In this document: piece by piece, positions 26,308 through 34,848 of the stretch
Position numbering within the stretch: position 1 is the stretch's first letter
Layout of the letters: each line of letters starts with the position of its first letter
Source: Umbribacter vaginalis
Lineage (GTDB): Bacteria; Actinomycetota; Coriobacteriia; Coriobacteriales; Eggerthellaceae
Direction: 5' to 3'
Length of the DNA stretch: 37,765 nucleotides
Assembly: GCA_001552935.1 (NCBI GenBank)
Contig: KQ959677.1
Location: forward strand, 233,963 to 271,727
Program-made: the position numbers and the translations under genes
The notes under the pieces: model-generated
What the model saw: only the letters and a program-made list of their open reading frames with translations
Database searches by the model: none
What the model was told of the DNA's origin: nothing

Positions 26308-26343
26308 CTGATATTTCCACACTACTTTCGTTACAATAACTAC
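26308..26343 (+). promoter_or_regulatory. promoter of elp3, likely leaderless
   Basis: TACAAT (26332-26337) lies 6 nt before the GTG start of elp3, and a weak -35 (CTGATA, 26308-26313) lies 18 bp upstream of it. No SD is present. The layout copies that of the MATE gene. The same stretch must carry the divergent methyltransferase promoter. Confidence 0.55.
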
Positions 26344-28155
26344 GTGAAAGAACTGTTATTCGACATACTTGCTATTTTACGACGCAGCGAAGTGCTTGAC
26401 GCCAAGGCTTTGGCACAATTAGTGCGCAAGCATAATGAAAACATATCTGATGTATCAAAACACTGCGCGAAGAAGAAATTATACCCGTTTTACCTGCGGT
26501 TTAAGGAAAATCATCCGGAGGAATGGCAGGCGCTTCATATCGATAGCGCGCTTGAAGAAAAGCTAATTTCCTGCATTCGCATGAAGCCGCGCCGCTCGGC
26601 AAGTGGAGTGGCAACTGTTACTGTTCTCACAAAGCCGTGGCAGTGCAAAAACAACTGCCTGTACTGCCCGAACGATATTCGTATGCCAAAAAGCTACCTT
26701 ACTGATGAGCCTGCGTGTCAGCGTGCGGAACGCAACTATTTTGATCCGTATTTGCAGGTTGCCTCGCGCATGAAAGCACTGCATGAAATGGGGCACCCAA
26801 CCGACAAAATTGAGCTGATTATTTTGGGTGGCACGTGGTGCGATTATCCGCAAAGCTATCGCGTGTGGTATATTGCCGAGCTGTTTCAGGCGCTCTGTGA
26901 CACCACTGAACAGCGAAAACAGCGCATTGACGAGCGTAAAGCGTGGTATGAGCAGCTTGGGATTAGCGCGCAGAGCGATACGCTTAAACGCGCCACTGAA
27001 CAGTTGCAAGCGCGCGTAAGTTCGCACGAAATAAGCTACAATCAGGCAATTCGGCACCTGTACCAAGAATCAAGCGCATGGATACGAGTAAGCGAAGGCC
27101 AGCAAGCGCCGTTTTCGCGCGTATTTGACCTGCACAAACGCAATGAAAGCTGTGCGCATCGCGTTGTGGGGCTTGTGATTGAAACGCGCCCCGACACCAT
27201 CACCTGCGATAACTTGCGTGAAATTCGCCGCCTTGGCGCTACAAAAATTCAGATTGGCATCCAAAGTCTTCATGAACACACACTTGCGCTTAACGGCAGA
27301 AAAAACGAAGTTCAGCAGGCAACACGCGCATTCGAGCTGCTGCGCATCTTTGGCTTCAAAATTCATGCGCACCTGATGGCCAATTTATACGGCGCAAGTC
27401 CCGATGACGATAAGCGCGACTACAATCTTTTGGTGCACGATGAGCGCTTTTTGCCTGATGAGATAAAGCTGTATCCCTGCGCTTTAGTTGACGGCACGGG
27501 CTTGGTGCACCATCACCAAAACGGCACGTGGCGGCCGTATACGTATGAACAGCTGGTGGACGTGTTGTGTTCGTGCATGTACGATACACCCGATTACGTG
27601 CGCATATCGCGCATGATTCGCGACATTTCAGCGCAAGACATTCTTGTTGGCAACAAACTTACGAATTTGCGACAAATGGTTGAACAGCACGCACAGGCGT
27701 CAGGCAAGCCCATTCGCGAAATTCGTTATCGCGAAATTGGCACGCACGACTTCAATCCAAACACGCTGGCGATGACAGAAACTGCCTATCGCAGCACACA
27801 TACACAGGAATTCTTTTTGCAATGGAAAGATCAACACGAACGAATTGCAGGCTTTTTGCGCTTGTCGCTTCCCGATGAAAGTTATGTGAAAGCGCACGAG
27901 AATGAGCTACCCATACGCTGCGGCGAGGCCATGATACGCGAAGTGCACGTGTATGGCGCGGTGGCGCATTTGCATAAGCGCTCACAAGGCGCGCAGCATT
28001 TAGGCTTGGGAAAAAAGCTTATCGAGCGCGCGTGCGAAATTGCTAAAAGCGCAGGTTATAGCCACATGAATGTGATTAGTGCTATTGGAACGCGCGAATA
28101 CTATCGCAAGCAGGGTTTTAGCGATGCTGGCTTGTATCAGCAGCGCAGCTTGTAA
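26344..28155 (+). CDS. elp3: Elp3: tRNA wobble-uridine radical SAM / acetyltransferase
   Basis: This is the catalytic Elongator protein, which attaches a carboxymethyl-type group to C5 of uridine 34 in tRNA using acetyl-CoA and SAM radical chemistry. The radical SAM core shows SGVATVTVLTKPWQ, then Cys101, Cys105 and Cys108 (CKNNCLYCPN) for the [4Fe-4S] cluster, followed by PKSYLTDEPACQRAERNYFD. Next come GLVIETRPDTIT and KIQIGIQSLHEHTL. The C-terminal GNAT domain has EVHVYG, QHLGLGKKLIERA and SAIGTREYYRKQGF. At 603 residues it is slightly long, mainly in the middle. Bacterial Elp3 works without Elp1/2 or Elp4-6. The GTG start at 26344 is leaderless by its promoter spacing. It is divergent from the Trm9-like gene. 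Confidence 0.93.
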   Translation: MKELLFDILAILRRSEVLDAKALAQLVRKHNENISDVSKHCAKKKLYPFYLRFKENHPEEWQALHIDSALEEKLISCIRMKPRRSASGVATVTVLTKPWQCKNNCLYCPNDIRMPKSYLTDEPACQRAERNYFDPYLQVASRMKALHEMGHPTDKIELIILGGTWCDYPQSYRVWYIAELFQALCDTTEQRKQRIDERKAWYEQLGISAQSDTLKRATEQLQARVSSHEISYNQAIRHLYQESSAWIRVSEGQQAPFSRVFDLHKRNESCAHRVVGLVIETRPDTITCDNLREIRRLGATKIQIGIQSLHEHTLALNGRKNEVQQATRAFELLRIFGFKIHAHLMANLYGASPDDDKRDYNLLVHDERFLPDEIKLYPCALVDGTGLVHHHQNGTWRPYTYEQLVDVLCSCMYDTPDYVRISRMIRDISAQDILVGNKLTNLRQMVEQHAQASGKPIREIRYREIGTHDFNPNTLAMTETAYRSTHTQEFFLQWKDQHERIAGFLRLSLPDESYVKAHENELPIRCGEAMIREVHVYGAVAHLHKRSQGAQHLGLGKKLIERACEIAKSAGYSHMNVISAIGTREYYRKQGFSDAGLYQQRSL

Positions 28156-28202
28156 ACGTGTTTCATGCGGCGGTGGGTATTTCCGCTGACGTACATTCTC
28201 CT

Positions 28203-28237
28203 GCACTGATACAGTGCTAGCAGCGTGCTCGCTGCTA
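28203..28237. other. two adjoining hairpins between convergent genes
   Basis: GCACTG pairs with CAGTGC (28203-28217), followed immediately by TAGCAGCG and CGCTGCTA (28218-28237), an 8-bp perfect stem with a 4-nt loop. There is no T-run, but the place between convergent elp3 and mtnN fits a bidirectional stop. Confidence 0.45.
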
Positions 28238-28312
28238 CGTTCCCGCACTGCCACGTTCCTGCTAAAACCTCATGAAAGCCTGCTCAGCGCGCCTTGACCC
28301 CCACTCAGCACA

Positions 28313-29020
28313 CTATCGTGCCAGATGAGAGCACACAAACCGCGTTATAATGGCACAGCGATGCGCGGCACTGCGCTCAAAGCTTGGATAATCCAAATCG
28401 GCATCTTCATCAGCGTTATCGGAAATAGCGCGAATAATCACAAAAGGCACGTTTGCAAGCGAGCACACATGCGCAATCGATGCACCCTCCATTTCGCAAC
28501 ATATCGCATCAAATGTTGCAACCAGGTCGGCTTTCTGCTCGCGTGTGGCAACAAAAGTATCGCCCGACACAATGCGCCCTTCAAAAACGTGCTCGTTAGA
28601 CACCTGATTCACGGCAGCTATGCGAGCAGCTTGCCGCATAGCGCTATCTGCCACGAACACCGACGAAATACCCAGCTGAGGAATAACGCCACGTCGATAT
28701 CCAAATTTGGTAGCGTCAATGTCGTGCTGGACAGCGTCGCTTGAAATAACCAAATCGCCAATGCGAATACGTTCGTCAAGCGATCCAGCAATGCCCGTGT
28801 TAATGACATGCGTAACGCCGAAGCGCTGCAGCAACGTTGTAGCGCAAATAGCTGCGTTTACTTTGCCAATGCCCGAGCGAACAACAACAACGGGCGTCTT
28901 ATCAAGCGTGCCCTCAATAAAATTCATTCCCATGTGATACACAGCGCGCGCATCTGTAAGCGCCGCTTTCAACTCTTCGGCTTCAACCTCCATAGCTGCT
29001 ATAATGCCAATTTTTGCCAT
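28313..29020 (-). CDS. mtnN: 5'-methylthioadenosine/S-adenosylhomocysteine nucleosidase
   Basis: It cleaves the adenine from S-adenosylhomocysteine and methylthioadenosine, clearing the by-products of methyltransferases and polyamine synthesis. Family marks are IGIIAAMEVEAEEL at the N-terminus (catalytic Glu region), VVVVRSGIGKVNAA, INTGIAGSLDERIRIGDLVI, CCEMEGASIAHVC and IIRAISDNAD with the catalytic Asp near residue 201. It has 235 residues, the normal length. The ATG at 29020 has AGAGG 6 nt upstream. It follows luxS on the same strand after 43 bp, so SAH goes first to S-ribosylhomocysteine and then to homocysteine. Confidence 0.95.
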   Translation of the reverse strand: MAKIGIIAAMEVEAEELKAALTDARAVYHMGMNFIEGTLDKTPVVVVRSGIGKVNAAICATTLLQRFGVTHVINTGIAGSLDERIRIGDLVISSDAVQHDIDATKFGYRRGVIPQLGISSVFVADSAMRQAARIAAVNQVSNEHVFEGRIVSGDTFVATREQKADLVATFDAICCEMEGASIAHVCSLANVPFVIIRAISDNADEDADLDYPSFERSAAHRCAIITRFVCSHLAR

Positions 29021-29045
29021 CACGCGCCTCTTTTCTTTCTCTTAA

Positions 29046-29078
29046 GCTGGATACTGCGTTTCCTTACGCTGGATACTG
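29046..29078. repeat. partial duplication of the luxS 3' end
   Basis: GCTGGATACTG occurs at 29046-29056 and 29068-29078, 22 bp apart. The second copy encodes the final luxS residues; the first lies just after the stop. Confidence 0.6.
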
Positions 29079-29549
29079 AGTGTTTTCATCCGACAAGCAA
29101 TCCAACACGGTTTCGCGATAACGCTTCGCCCAATAGCGCGCACCTGGCACGTCGCTATCGTGATAATTTCCGCATTCAGCTGGGTGTGCACCAGGGGCAT
29201 CACCCTGATACGCCTCGATGTACGCACACAAATCGCGAAGAAGTGGCGCCACATCGCGCGAGGTTGCCTGCCCAAACACCAGCAGATAAAAACCCGTTCG
29301 ACATCCCATAGGGCCAAAATACACAATCCGATTTTTCCACGTAGGGTTGTTGCGCAGATACGTAGCACCAAGGTGTTCAAGCGCGTGAACCGTAGCTGTA
29401 TCCATAACAGGCTCGCGGTTAGGAGCCGTAAAACGCAGGTCAAAGGTGGTTATGCACGCACCACTTGCGGGGTCTTGATCGATGCGCGACACATAAATTC
29501 CTGGTACAAGTCGAATGTGATCAACAGTAAACGATGCAATGGGTTCCAT
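29064..29549 (-). CDS. luxS: S-ribosylhomocysteine lyase LuxS
   Basis: It converts S-ribosylhomocysteine into homocysteine and the precursor of autoinducer-2. The metal ligands are visible: His55 and His59 in the HALEH motif (Glu58 between them) and Cys126 in AECGNYHD. The catalytic Cys83 lies in GPMGCRTGFYLL. It has 161 residues, normal for the family. A strong SD (AAGGAG) lies 4-5 nt before the ATG at 29549. It is the first gene of a two-gene operon with mtnN. A sulfur-recycling role is certain in principle; AI-2 signalling would need a receptor, which is not in this window. Confidence 0.96.
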   Translation of the reverse strand: MEPIASFTVDHIRLVPGIYVSRIDQDPASGACITTFDLRFTAPNREPVMDTATVHALEHLGATYLRNNPTWKNRIVYFGPMGCRTGFYLLVFGQATSRDVAPLLRDLCAYIEAYQGDAPGAHPAECGNYHDSDVPGARYWAKRYRETVLDCLSDENTQYPA

Positions 29550-29638
29550 ACCGTCTCCTTAGGACACACAAAATGTTCTAACCATTCTCCACGCACTATT
29601 ATACGCAGTAATCTGCATTACGCACGGTATCCACGTAT

Positions 29639-29722
29639 TTTTATTGCTGCCGTCTTATTGCTGGCGTTTTAATGGCGGAGTCTTATTGCTGCCATTTTAA
29701 TGCCGGTATCTTATTGCTGCCG
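29639..29722. repeat. 14-bp diverged tandem repeat, six units
   Basis: Units start at 29639, 29653, 29667, 29681, 29695 and 29709, exactly 14 bp each, consensus about TCTTATTGCTGCCG. Units 3 and 5 share the variant TTTTAATG, which gives a higher-order 28-bp period. It lies between luxS and the YciI-like gene. Confidence 0.85.
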
Positions 29723-29747
29723 TTAAACACGCAGGTATACGTACCCG

Positions 29748-30071
29748 TTACTCACATTGAGCATTCGTGTTGTTCCATAAGTTTAAGACAAATTCTGTTG
29801 AATCATCAGGCGAAAAGGGCGTAATTGTACATTTTTGAATGCCTAAATAAAGCAGCGGATCGTTTTGTACACAGCTTTGAACATCATCAATGGAATCAGC
29901 CTTGAACAGCATAAATCCACCGCCATGCGATGGGTATGTTCCCGAAAACATAAGCGAACCCTTGTGTTTGTACAGGTCAAGAAAATCGTGATGCCCTGCC
30001 AGTGCCTGTGAAACTTGCAAAAGAGTAACGCCAACTGACACAAACGGTCTATATTCGACGTAAAAATACAT
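29748..30071 (-). CDS. YciI-like (YCII domain) protein
   Basis: This 107-residue single-domain protein has the dimeric alpha/beta barrel of the YCII family. Visible are a central FLDLYKHKGSLMFSGTYPS, GGGFMLFKADSIDDVQSCV and NDPLLYLGI, which match the family pattern of a hydrophobic strand, Gly-rich turn and Asp-Pro. The ATG at 30071 follows GAGGTG at 6 nt. YCII proteins are of mostly unknown function, some near chlorinating or regulatory genes. No operon partner is evident. It diverges from queD. Confidence 0.72.
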   Translation of the reverse strand: MYFYVEYRPFVSVGVTLLQVSQALAGHHDFLDLYKHKGSLMFSGTYPSHGGGFMLFKADSIDDVQSCVQNDPLLYLGIQKCTITPFSPDDSTEFVLNLWNNTNAQCE

Positions 30072-30250
30072 ACGAACACCTCATCACATTACGCAATGAT
30101 TGTACACCCTGCGCGTACCAGATACGCTATACTGACATGAAACGGCTTATGCTTTTGGCTGACTGGTAGCAACTGTGCAAGGCTGCAATTGTTTACTTTG
30201 TCTTACTTACCGTACCATAAGCGTGCAAAAAAGTGAACGAAAAGAGAATT

Positions 30251-30679
30251 ATGTTCGAACTAAAAACAGAATCGGCATTTGATAGCGCACATTTCTTAAC
30301 AGACTATTATGGCAAGTGCGAAAATTTGCATGGACATCGCTGGCGTGTGGTGGGTTATATTGCGCAAGAGCATTTACAATCTGAAGGTACCCATAAAGAT
30401 ATGGTGCTCGATTTTTGCCTGTTCAAAAAGATATTTCGAGAAGAAGTAGCGCGTTTGGATCATACGTTTTTGGTTGAGGAAGGCTCGCTGCACAACGACA
30501 CGCTTGAATGTCTTAAGCGTGAAGGGTTTAAGCTTACTATCCTGCCGTTTCGCACGACTGCTGAAAACTTAGCGCAGTATTTTTACCGTGCGTTACAAGA
30601 GAAAAAACTTCCTGTCAGTTGCATCGAAGTATATGAAACTCCAAATAATTGTGCCATTTATCGCCCCAAGCAGGGATAG
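30251..30679 (+). CDS. queD: 6-carboxytetrahydropterin synthase QueD
   Basis: It turns dihydroneopterin triphosphate into 6-carboxytetrahydropterin, an early step toward queuosine and other deazapurines. Zinc ligands are His14 in FDSAHFL and His27 and His29 in LHGHRW; Cys23 in GKCENLHGH is the likely catalytic cysteine. The conserved LDHTFL and EVYETPNNCA segments follow. It has 142 residues from the ATG at 30251, with AAGAGA upstream; a GTG at 30233 would add six residues. Other queuosine genes are not in this window. Confidence 0.9.
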   Translation: MFELKTESAFDSAHFLTDYYGKCENLHGHRWRVVGYIAQEHLQSEGTHKDMVLDFCLFKKIFREEVARLDHTFLVEEGSLHNDTLECLKREGFKLTILPFRTTAENLAQYFYRALQEKKLPVSCIEVYETPNNCAIYRPKQG

Positions 30680-30705
30680 TTTCCAGCGTGCAGAGCATCT
30701 GGCGC

Positions 30706-30741
30706 ATGGACGCAATGGATGCAACGGGCACAACGGATGCA
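30706..30741. repeat. 9-bp diverged tandem repeat
   Basis: Four units: ATGGACGCA, ATGGATGCA, ACGGGCACA and ACGGATGCA, in phase directly after queD. Confidence 0.6.
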
Positions 30742-30906
30742 GTAGACACCAACTGCAACGGGCATGACGGGCGGGAACGGACCTGAAAGCAGGTGCAGAT
30801 ACGCGAGTGTAAGGGGTGTAGTGAATGTAATGGATGCTCCGCACAAGGGCGCGTTGTTGTCTTATTATGTTAAACGGGAACACCCATTGCTTCTATCTGC
30901 ACTTTT

Positions 30907-30934
30907 GCGTGGCTTAGCACAAGCTAAACCACGC
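30907..30934. terminator. hairpin between convergent genes
   Basis: GCGTGGCTTAGC (30907-30918) and GCTAAACCACGC (30923-30934) pair over 12 positions with one mismatch and a 4-nt loop; TGTTT follows. A likely terminator for queD. Confidence 0.5.
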
Positions 30935-30968
30935 TGTTTCATAACATTCACAAGCACATTAACTGTCA

Positions 30969-31001
30969 TGGAGCGTGCGTGATGCGTTTATGCACGCTCC
31001 A
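30969..31001 (-). terminator. hairpin just after the symporter gene
   Basis: TGGAGCGTGC (30969-30978) and GCACGCTCCA (30992-31001) pair perfectly over 10 bp, ending 15 nt after the symporter stop. There is no T-run, so termination is only likely. Confidence 0.45.
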
Positions 31002-31015
31002 TTCCTGCACCGTTG

Positions 31016-32512
31016 CTAATCGCGGAACAACTCGGCTGCAACGTGCTTACATGCTTCTTTCGCAGGCTCGTGCTCCATATGTTCCAATTTCTCGCGCGGT
31101 GTATTCCAGCACTCAGTATGCGGCATACCAGGAACGCTGCTCGACACAAACACCGGGTCAAGCCCCTTTTTCTTTTGCGCTTGGTAATCGTTTAACGCCG
31201 CAAGCGCCCACTTCCCTAGCATGAGTATGGCAATAATGTTGATAATTGCTTCAATGCCCATCAAAATGTCGGAGATGTTCCACGCAAGGTCAAAACTCGA
31301 TTGCGCACCCATAAATACTGCAATGCAGCAGATGATACGGAACACCAGCAAAACAACCTTGTTGTTCTTAATGAATTTGATGTTGCTTTCCGCGTAGAAA
31401 TAGTTGCCGATAATGCTTGAGAACGCAAACGCTACAATCGCAAACGTAATAACGTAAATGCCCACTTCGCCAACGGCATGTTGCACAGCAGCTTGCACCA
31501 GTGGCATCCCATTAAGCTTCCCTGGTTCGCCTGTTACATAGAACAGCAAAATAATCATAGCGCTGCACGTACATATAACAATAGTATCAATAAACACCGA
31601 AAGTGTTTGAGCGAGGCCTTGCTTTGCAGGATGCGATACCGATGCAGATGCTGCGGCGTTTGGTGCAGAACCCATACCAGCTTCGTTTGAGAAGAGGCCT
31701 CGTTTGATACCGATAACAACAACCGAGCCCATAAAGCCACCGAAAATCGACTGAAAATCAAAAGCGGAAGCAAAGATAAGCGCAAACACACTGGGCACTT
31801 CGCCAATATGAATCACGGTAAGTACCAGCGCAAAGCCAAGATATACAATCGCCATAACAGGCACGATAATCGATGACAGAACGCCAACGCGCTTACCACC
31901 ACCAAAAATAATCATTGCCGTAGCAACCGTTAATACAACGGCAATGGCAAACGCAGCGCGCGAGTTTTTGAAATTGGGAATGAAATACTCAAACGACGAG
32001 CTTAAATTGTATGCTTGCAGGCCGTTAAAGCCAATCGCGAAACATAAAATAAGCGAAATGGCGAAAATAACGCCAAGCCAGTGTTTACCTAAACCCTGGC
32101 TGATGTAGTAAGCGGGTCCGCCACGAAATTCGCCGTCTTCGCCGCGAATTTTCCAGATTTGCGCGAGTGTCGACTCGATAAACGCAGATGCAGCACCAAT
32201 AAGCGACATCGCCCACATCCAGAACACAGCGCCTGGGCCGCCGGTGGCAATGGCTGTTGCAACGCCAGCGATATTGCCTGTTCCCACACGTGAAGCGGTA
32301 GAAACCATCAGCGCCTGAAACGACGAAACTGCACTTTGCCCATCAACGTGACGTTTTTCCTGGAGGACAGAAAACATATCCTTAAATAAACGGAACTGTA
32401 CAAACTTGGTACGAATTGAGAAATAAAATCCGGCAATAATGAGGAGGAACACCAACAGATACGTATACATATACGAATCTATCGTGCCCGTAAGAGCAAT
32501 CAAGAAATCCAT
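31016..32512 (-). CDS. sodium:alanine/glycine symporter (AGCS family)
   Basis: This 498-residue sodium-coupled amino-acid importer is of the AGCS family. Hallmarks are SSFQALMVSTASRVGTGNIA with GVATAIATGGPGAVFWMW, FRGGPAYYISQGLGKHWLG, and IKRGLFSNEAGMGSAPNAAA, the family's most conserved stretch. About eleven hydrophobic segments are seen. A polar C-terminal tail ends the protein. The ATG at 32512 has TAGGA 6-7 nt upstream. It stands alone; an asaccharolytic, amino-acid-using life would fit, but that is an inference. Confidence 0.95.
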   Translation of the reverse strand: MDFLIALTGTIDSYMYTYLLVFLLIIAGFYFSIRTKFVQFRLFKDMFSVLQEKRHVDGQSAVSSFQALMVSTASRVGTGNIAGVATAIATGGPGAVFWMWAMSLIGAASAFIESTLAQIWKIRGEDGEFRGGPAYYISQGLGKHWLGVIFAISLILCFAIGFNGLQAYNLSSSFEYFIPNFKNSRAAFAIAVVLTVATAMIIFGGGKRVGVLSSIIVPVMAIVYLGFALVLTVIHIGEVPSVFALIFASAFDFQSIFGGFMGSVVVIGIKRGLFSNEAGMGSAPNAAASASVSHPAKQGLAQTLSVFIDTIVICTCSAMIILLFYVTGEPGKLNGMPLVQAAVQHAVGEVGIYVITFAIVAFAFSSIIGNYFYAESNIKFIKNNKVVLLVFRIICCIAVFMGAQSSFDLAWNISDILMGIEAIINIIAILMLGKWALAALNDYQAQKKKGLDPVFVSSSVPGMPHTECWNTPREKLEHMEHEPAKEACKHVAAELFRD

Positions 32513-32655
32513 AGTCTGTCCTATCGTTGAAAATCCGATGTGAGGGCTAAGTTTGCGCGTTCGGAGTGCCGCGGTTCACTTCTGCGCGTATAACTATGGA
32601 ACTAGATTGTAGCGAAACTGTAAGCTTGCGTCCAGAACAATATTGCGAAACGTAA

Positions 32656-32696
32656 AAAAAGCACGCGAGCGGCACATCTGCCACTCGGTGCTTTTT
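32656..32696 (-). terminator. terminator of the iron/cobalamin ABC operon
   Basis: AAAAAGCAC, CGAG and GGCA pair with TGCC, CTCG and GTGCTTTTT around a short loop with single mismatches. Read leftward it ends in a run of seven T, about 40 bp after the binding-protein stop. Confidence 0.85.
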
Positions 32697-32734
32697 CACT
32701 CACGTTAAGGCTTACCTATAAACAAAGATACTAT

Positions 32735-33916
32735 CTAGGCATTTGGTTCTTTAAAAGTAAGAATGCGTTTAGCGTCTTCTGCACTGATGTCGTAATTGTA
32801 GAACTGCTTATAATAAGACTGTACTTCCTTAACCATATCTAAATCATGTAACTCTTTAGGATGTAAATCTTGAGCTATTTGTTCCATTAGCAAAAAGCAA
32901 TCGCTACTGTAATCAGCAACAAATGGACCTTTTAAATTAACAAACACTTTTTTATCTTTGACAGCTTTAATGCCTTGCCATGCTGGATCGTTCATAACAA
33001 GGTCAATGTTATTAACGCGGCCCATAAAAATATATGATGGATTCCACTTAACAACTTCTTCCATTGTAGTGGTATACAGCAACTTTTTTTCGTGTTTGGT
33101 TACAAGATCGCCTTTAGCTAAACTAACAAGGTAATATGTATAAGATTCTCCACCATGAACTTGAAGAGCCTTAGGCCCACGAATATAGTACACAGATGGG
33201 ATTTTATTAGGCGTTACATTACTCAAGGCAGTTTGAATACGTTTCACGCGACTATCCGCATCCGCGCACCACTTCTTAGCCTTATCAAGTGCTTGACCCC
33301 CAAAAATTTCACCAAGCATCATTATCTCATGCTTTTTAAATTCTACGAACTGCTCAGGGGTATCAATATTATCATTGTCAACTTGCGTTACAACAACAGG
33401 TATGCCGGCATTTTCAATCTGAGCAATGATATCCGGCTTAGAATCCCAGAAAAATACCACATCTACGTTTAACTTGATAAGTTCTTCAATGTTTGGCTTC
33501 ATACCATTTTCTGCAGCGTGTAATTTTCCATATTCAGGAAAGACAACCGATCCCCAACCTTTTGTAAGATTCTTGCCACCAGTAATAGCAACCTGATTAT
33601 GTGCGCCCAACATCGCAACTTCTTCTTGCGTTGGATACACCAATACAGCAGCACGTTTAATATCTTTAGGTAAAGTAACCTTGCGCCCTGCAAGATCGGT
33701 AATAACATGAGTTTTATCTGATGCTTTTGTTGCGCTTGTTTGTTGCGTGTCTTGGCCATGTATATTAGTTGAACCGCGCGAAGACTGACCGCATGACGTT
33801 AGAGTAAGCGTCACGACACAGCATAAAAATGCCAATAACACACCTATAAGAAACACCTGAAAACGATGAATCGTACAGAAAGCATTTCTTTGACTTAATT
33901 GCTGCTTGTTCACCAT
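32735..33916 (-). CDS. iron-complex/cobalamin-type substrate-binding lipoprotein
   Basis: This is the solute receptor of a FecB/BtuF-type ABC importer. A signal peptide ends in a lipobox (LTSC, Cys near residue 42). The mature part has VITDLAGRKVTLPKDIKR, NIEELIKLNVDVVFFWDSKP and KALQVHGGESYTYYLVSLAK, typical of class III binding proteins. It has 393 residues. The start is ATG 33916 because AAGGGG lies 7 nt upstream; an upstream ATG at 33931 lacks one. It is last in the operon permease, ATPase, binding protein. The ligand may be a siderophore, heme or a corrinoid. Confidence 0.88.
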   Translation of the reverse strand: MVNKQQLSQRNAFCTIHRFQVFLIGVLLAFLCCVVTLTLTSCGQSSRGSTNIHGQDTQQTSATKASDKTHVITDLAGRKVTLPKDIKRAAVLVYPTQEEVAMLGAHNQVAITGGKNLTKGWGSVVFPEYGKLHAAENGMKPNIEELIKLNVDVVFFWDSKPDIIAQIENAGIPVVVTQVDNDNIDTPEQFVEFKKHEIMMLGEIFGGQALDKAKKWCADADSRVKRIQTALSNVTPNKIPSVYYIRGPKALQVHGGESYTYYLVSLAKGDLVTKHEKKLLYTTTMEEVVKWNPSYIFMGRVNNIDLVMNDPAWQGIKAVKDKKVFVNLKGPFVADYSSDCFLLMEQIAQDLHPKELHDLDMVKEVQSYYKQFYNYDISAEDAKRILTFKEPNA

Positions 33917-33948
33917 AAAACACCCCTTCATTATCGATACTTACATTC

Positions 33949-34848
33949 TTACAAAGCTCCACTTATGCACGCGCAACGCTGTGCTTCTTGGGAAAACACA
34001 ACATAAGCTTGTGTATGATAGAGCTTCTGTAGCAATGATTGTGTAATAACATCACGCGCTGGTGCGTGAAGCGACTTGTGATCTTCAAGCATTACAAAAA
34101 CTTGGTCATCCAGCAATAAAGCATGATCAGGGTTATGAGTTGTAAGCAATATGCAATATCCCTGCTTACGTAATTCATTTATCATGTCAAGAATTTTAAT
34201 CTGGTTCCCAAAATCAAGATGGTTAGTAGGTTCATCTAATACAAGAATCTTTGTATCTTGTGCAAGAGCACGTGCAATTTGCGCCTGTTGTTGTTCCCCT
34301 CCGCTAAGGGCGTTATATGTTTTATGTGCTAAATGTCGTAAGGACATGCGTTCAAGAATTTCATCAACAATACGATACTGCTCAGCTTTTGGTTGTGCGA
34401 GTGTAGACATATATGGAGCACGCCCCATAACAACGCAATCACGTACCGAATAAGCACATGCAAAATGAGTAATTTGTGGCACATATGCTATATGTAAAGC
34501 CCGCTCTTTTACACTCATAGAAGCAATATTTTTCCCATCGAGTTCGATACGTCCTTGAGAAATTGTATTATGTCCGCAAATGCAATTAAGCAATGTTGAT
34601 TTACCAATGCCGTTAGCGCCGAGAATGCATAATACTTCGCCTTTATGCAGCTTAAAAGAAATATCTGAAAATACTGATTTCTCACCTGTATATGCATACG
34701 AGATATTCTGTACTGATAATACCGTTGTAACATCTGCATGTTCAGTACTAAAATTCACAATAACTTGCTTATTTTCTGAATTAGGTGCATCAACATCCGT
34801 ACGCTTATTAAGATTGTTATAGGAAAACATATTAGACAACTCTATCAC
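33949..34848 (-). CDS. FecE/BtuD-type ABC ATPase
   Basis: This is the nucleotide-binding subunit of the iron/cobalamin-type importer. It shows Walker A LGANGIGKSTLLN, a Q-loop in IAYVPQITH, the signature LSGGEQQQAQIARALAQ, Walker B ILVLDEPTNHLDF and the switch histidine in TTHNPDH. About 40 extra N-terminal residues precede the ATPase fold. Start choices are GTG 34848, whose GTGA overlaps the permease stop, TTG 34851 and ATG 34830; the overlap favours 34848. Confidence 0.9.
   Translation of the reverse strand: MIELSNMFSYNNLNKRTDVDAPNSENKQVIVNFSTEHADVTTVLSVQNISYAYTGEKSVFSDISFKLHKGEVLCILGANGIGKSTLLNCICGHNTISQGRIELDGKNIASMSVKERALHIAYVPQITHFACAYSVRDCVVMGRAPYMSTLAQPKAEQYRIVDEILERMSLRHLAHKTYNALSGGEQQQAQIARALAQDTKILVLDEPTNHLDFGNQIKILDMINELRKQGYCILLTTHNPDHALLLDDQVFVMLEDHKSLHAPARDVITQSLLQKLYHTQAYVVFSQEAQRCACISGAL

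Larger units (their letters stand above)
30680..31015. other. intergenic region between queD and the symporter gene
   Basis: 336 bp between convergent genes, with a 9-bp repeat (30706-30741) and two hairpins (30907-30934 and 30969-31001). No coding sequence was recognised. Confidence 0.55.

Noticed and set aside
26563-27066. 167-residue open frame opposite elp3
   Set aside because: It is antisense to the conserved radical SAM core and has no recognisable domain.
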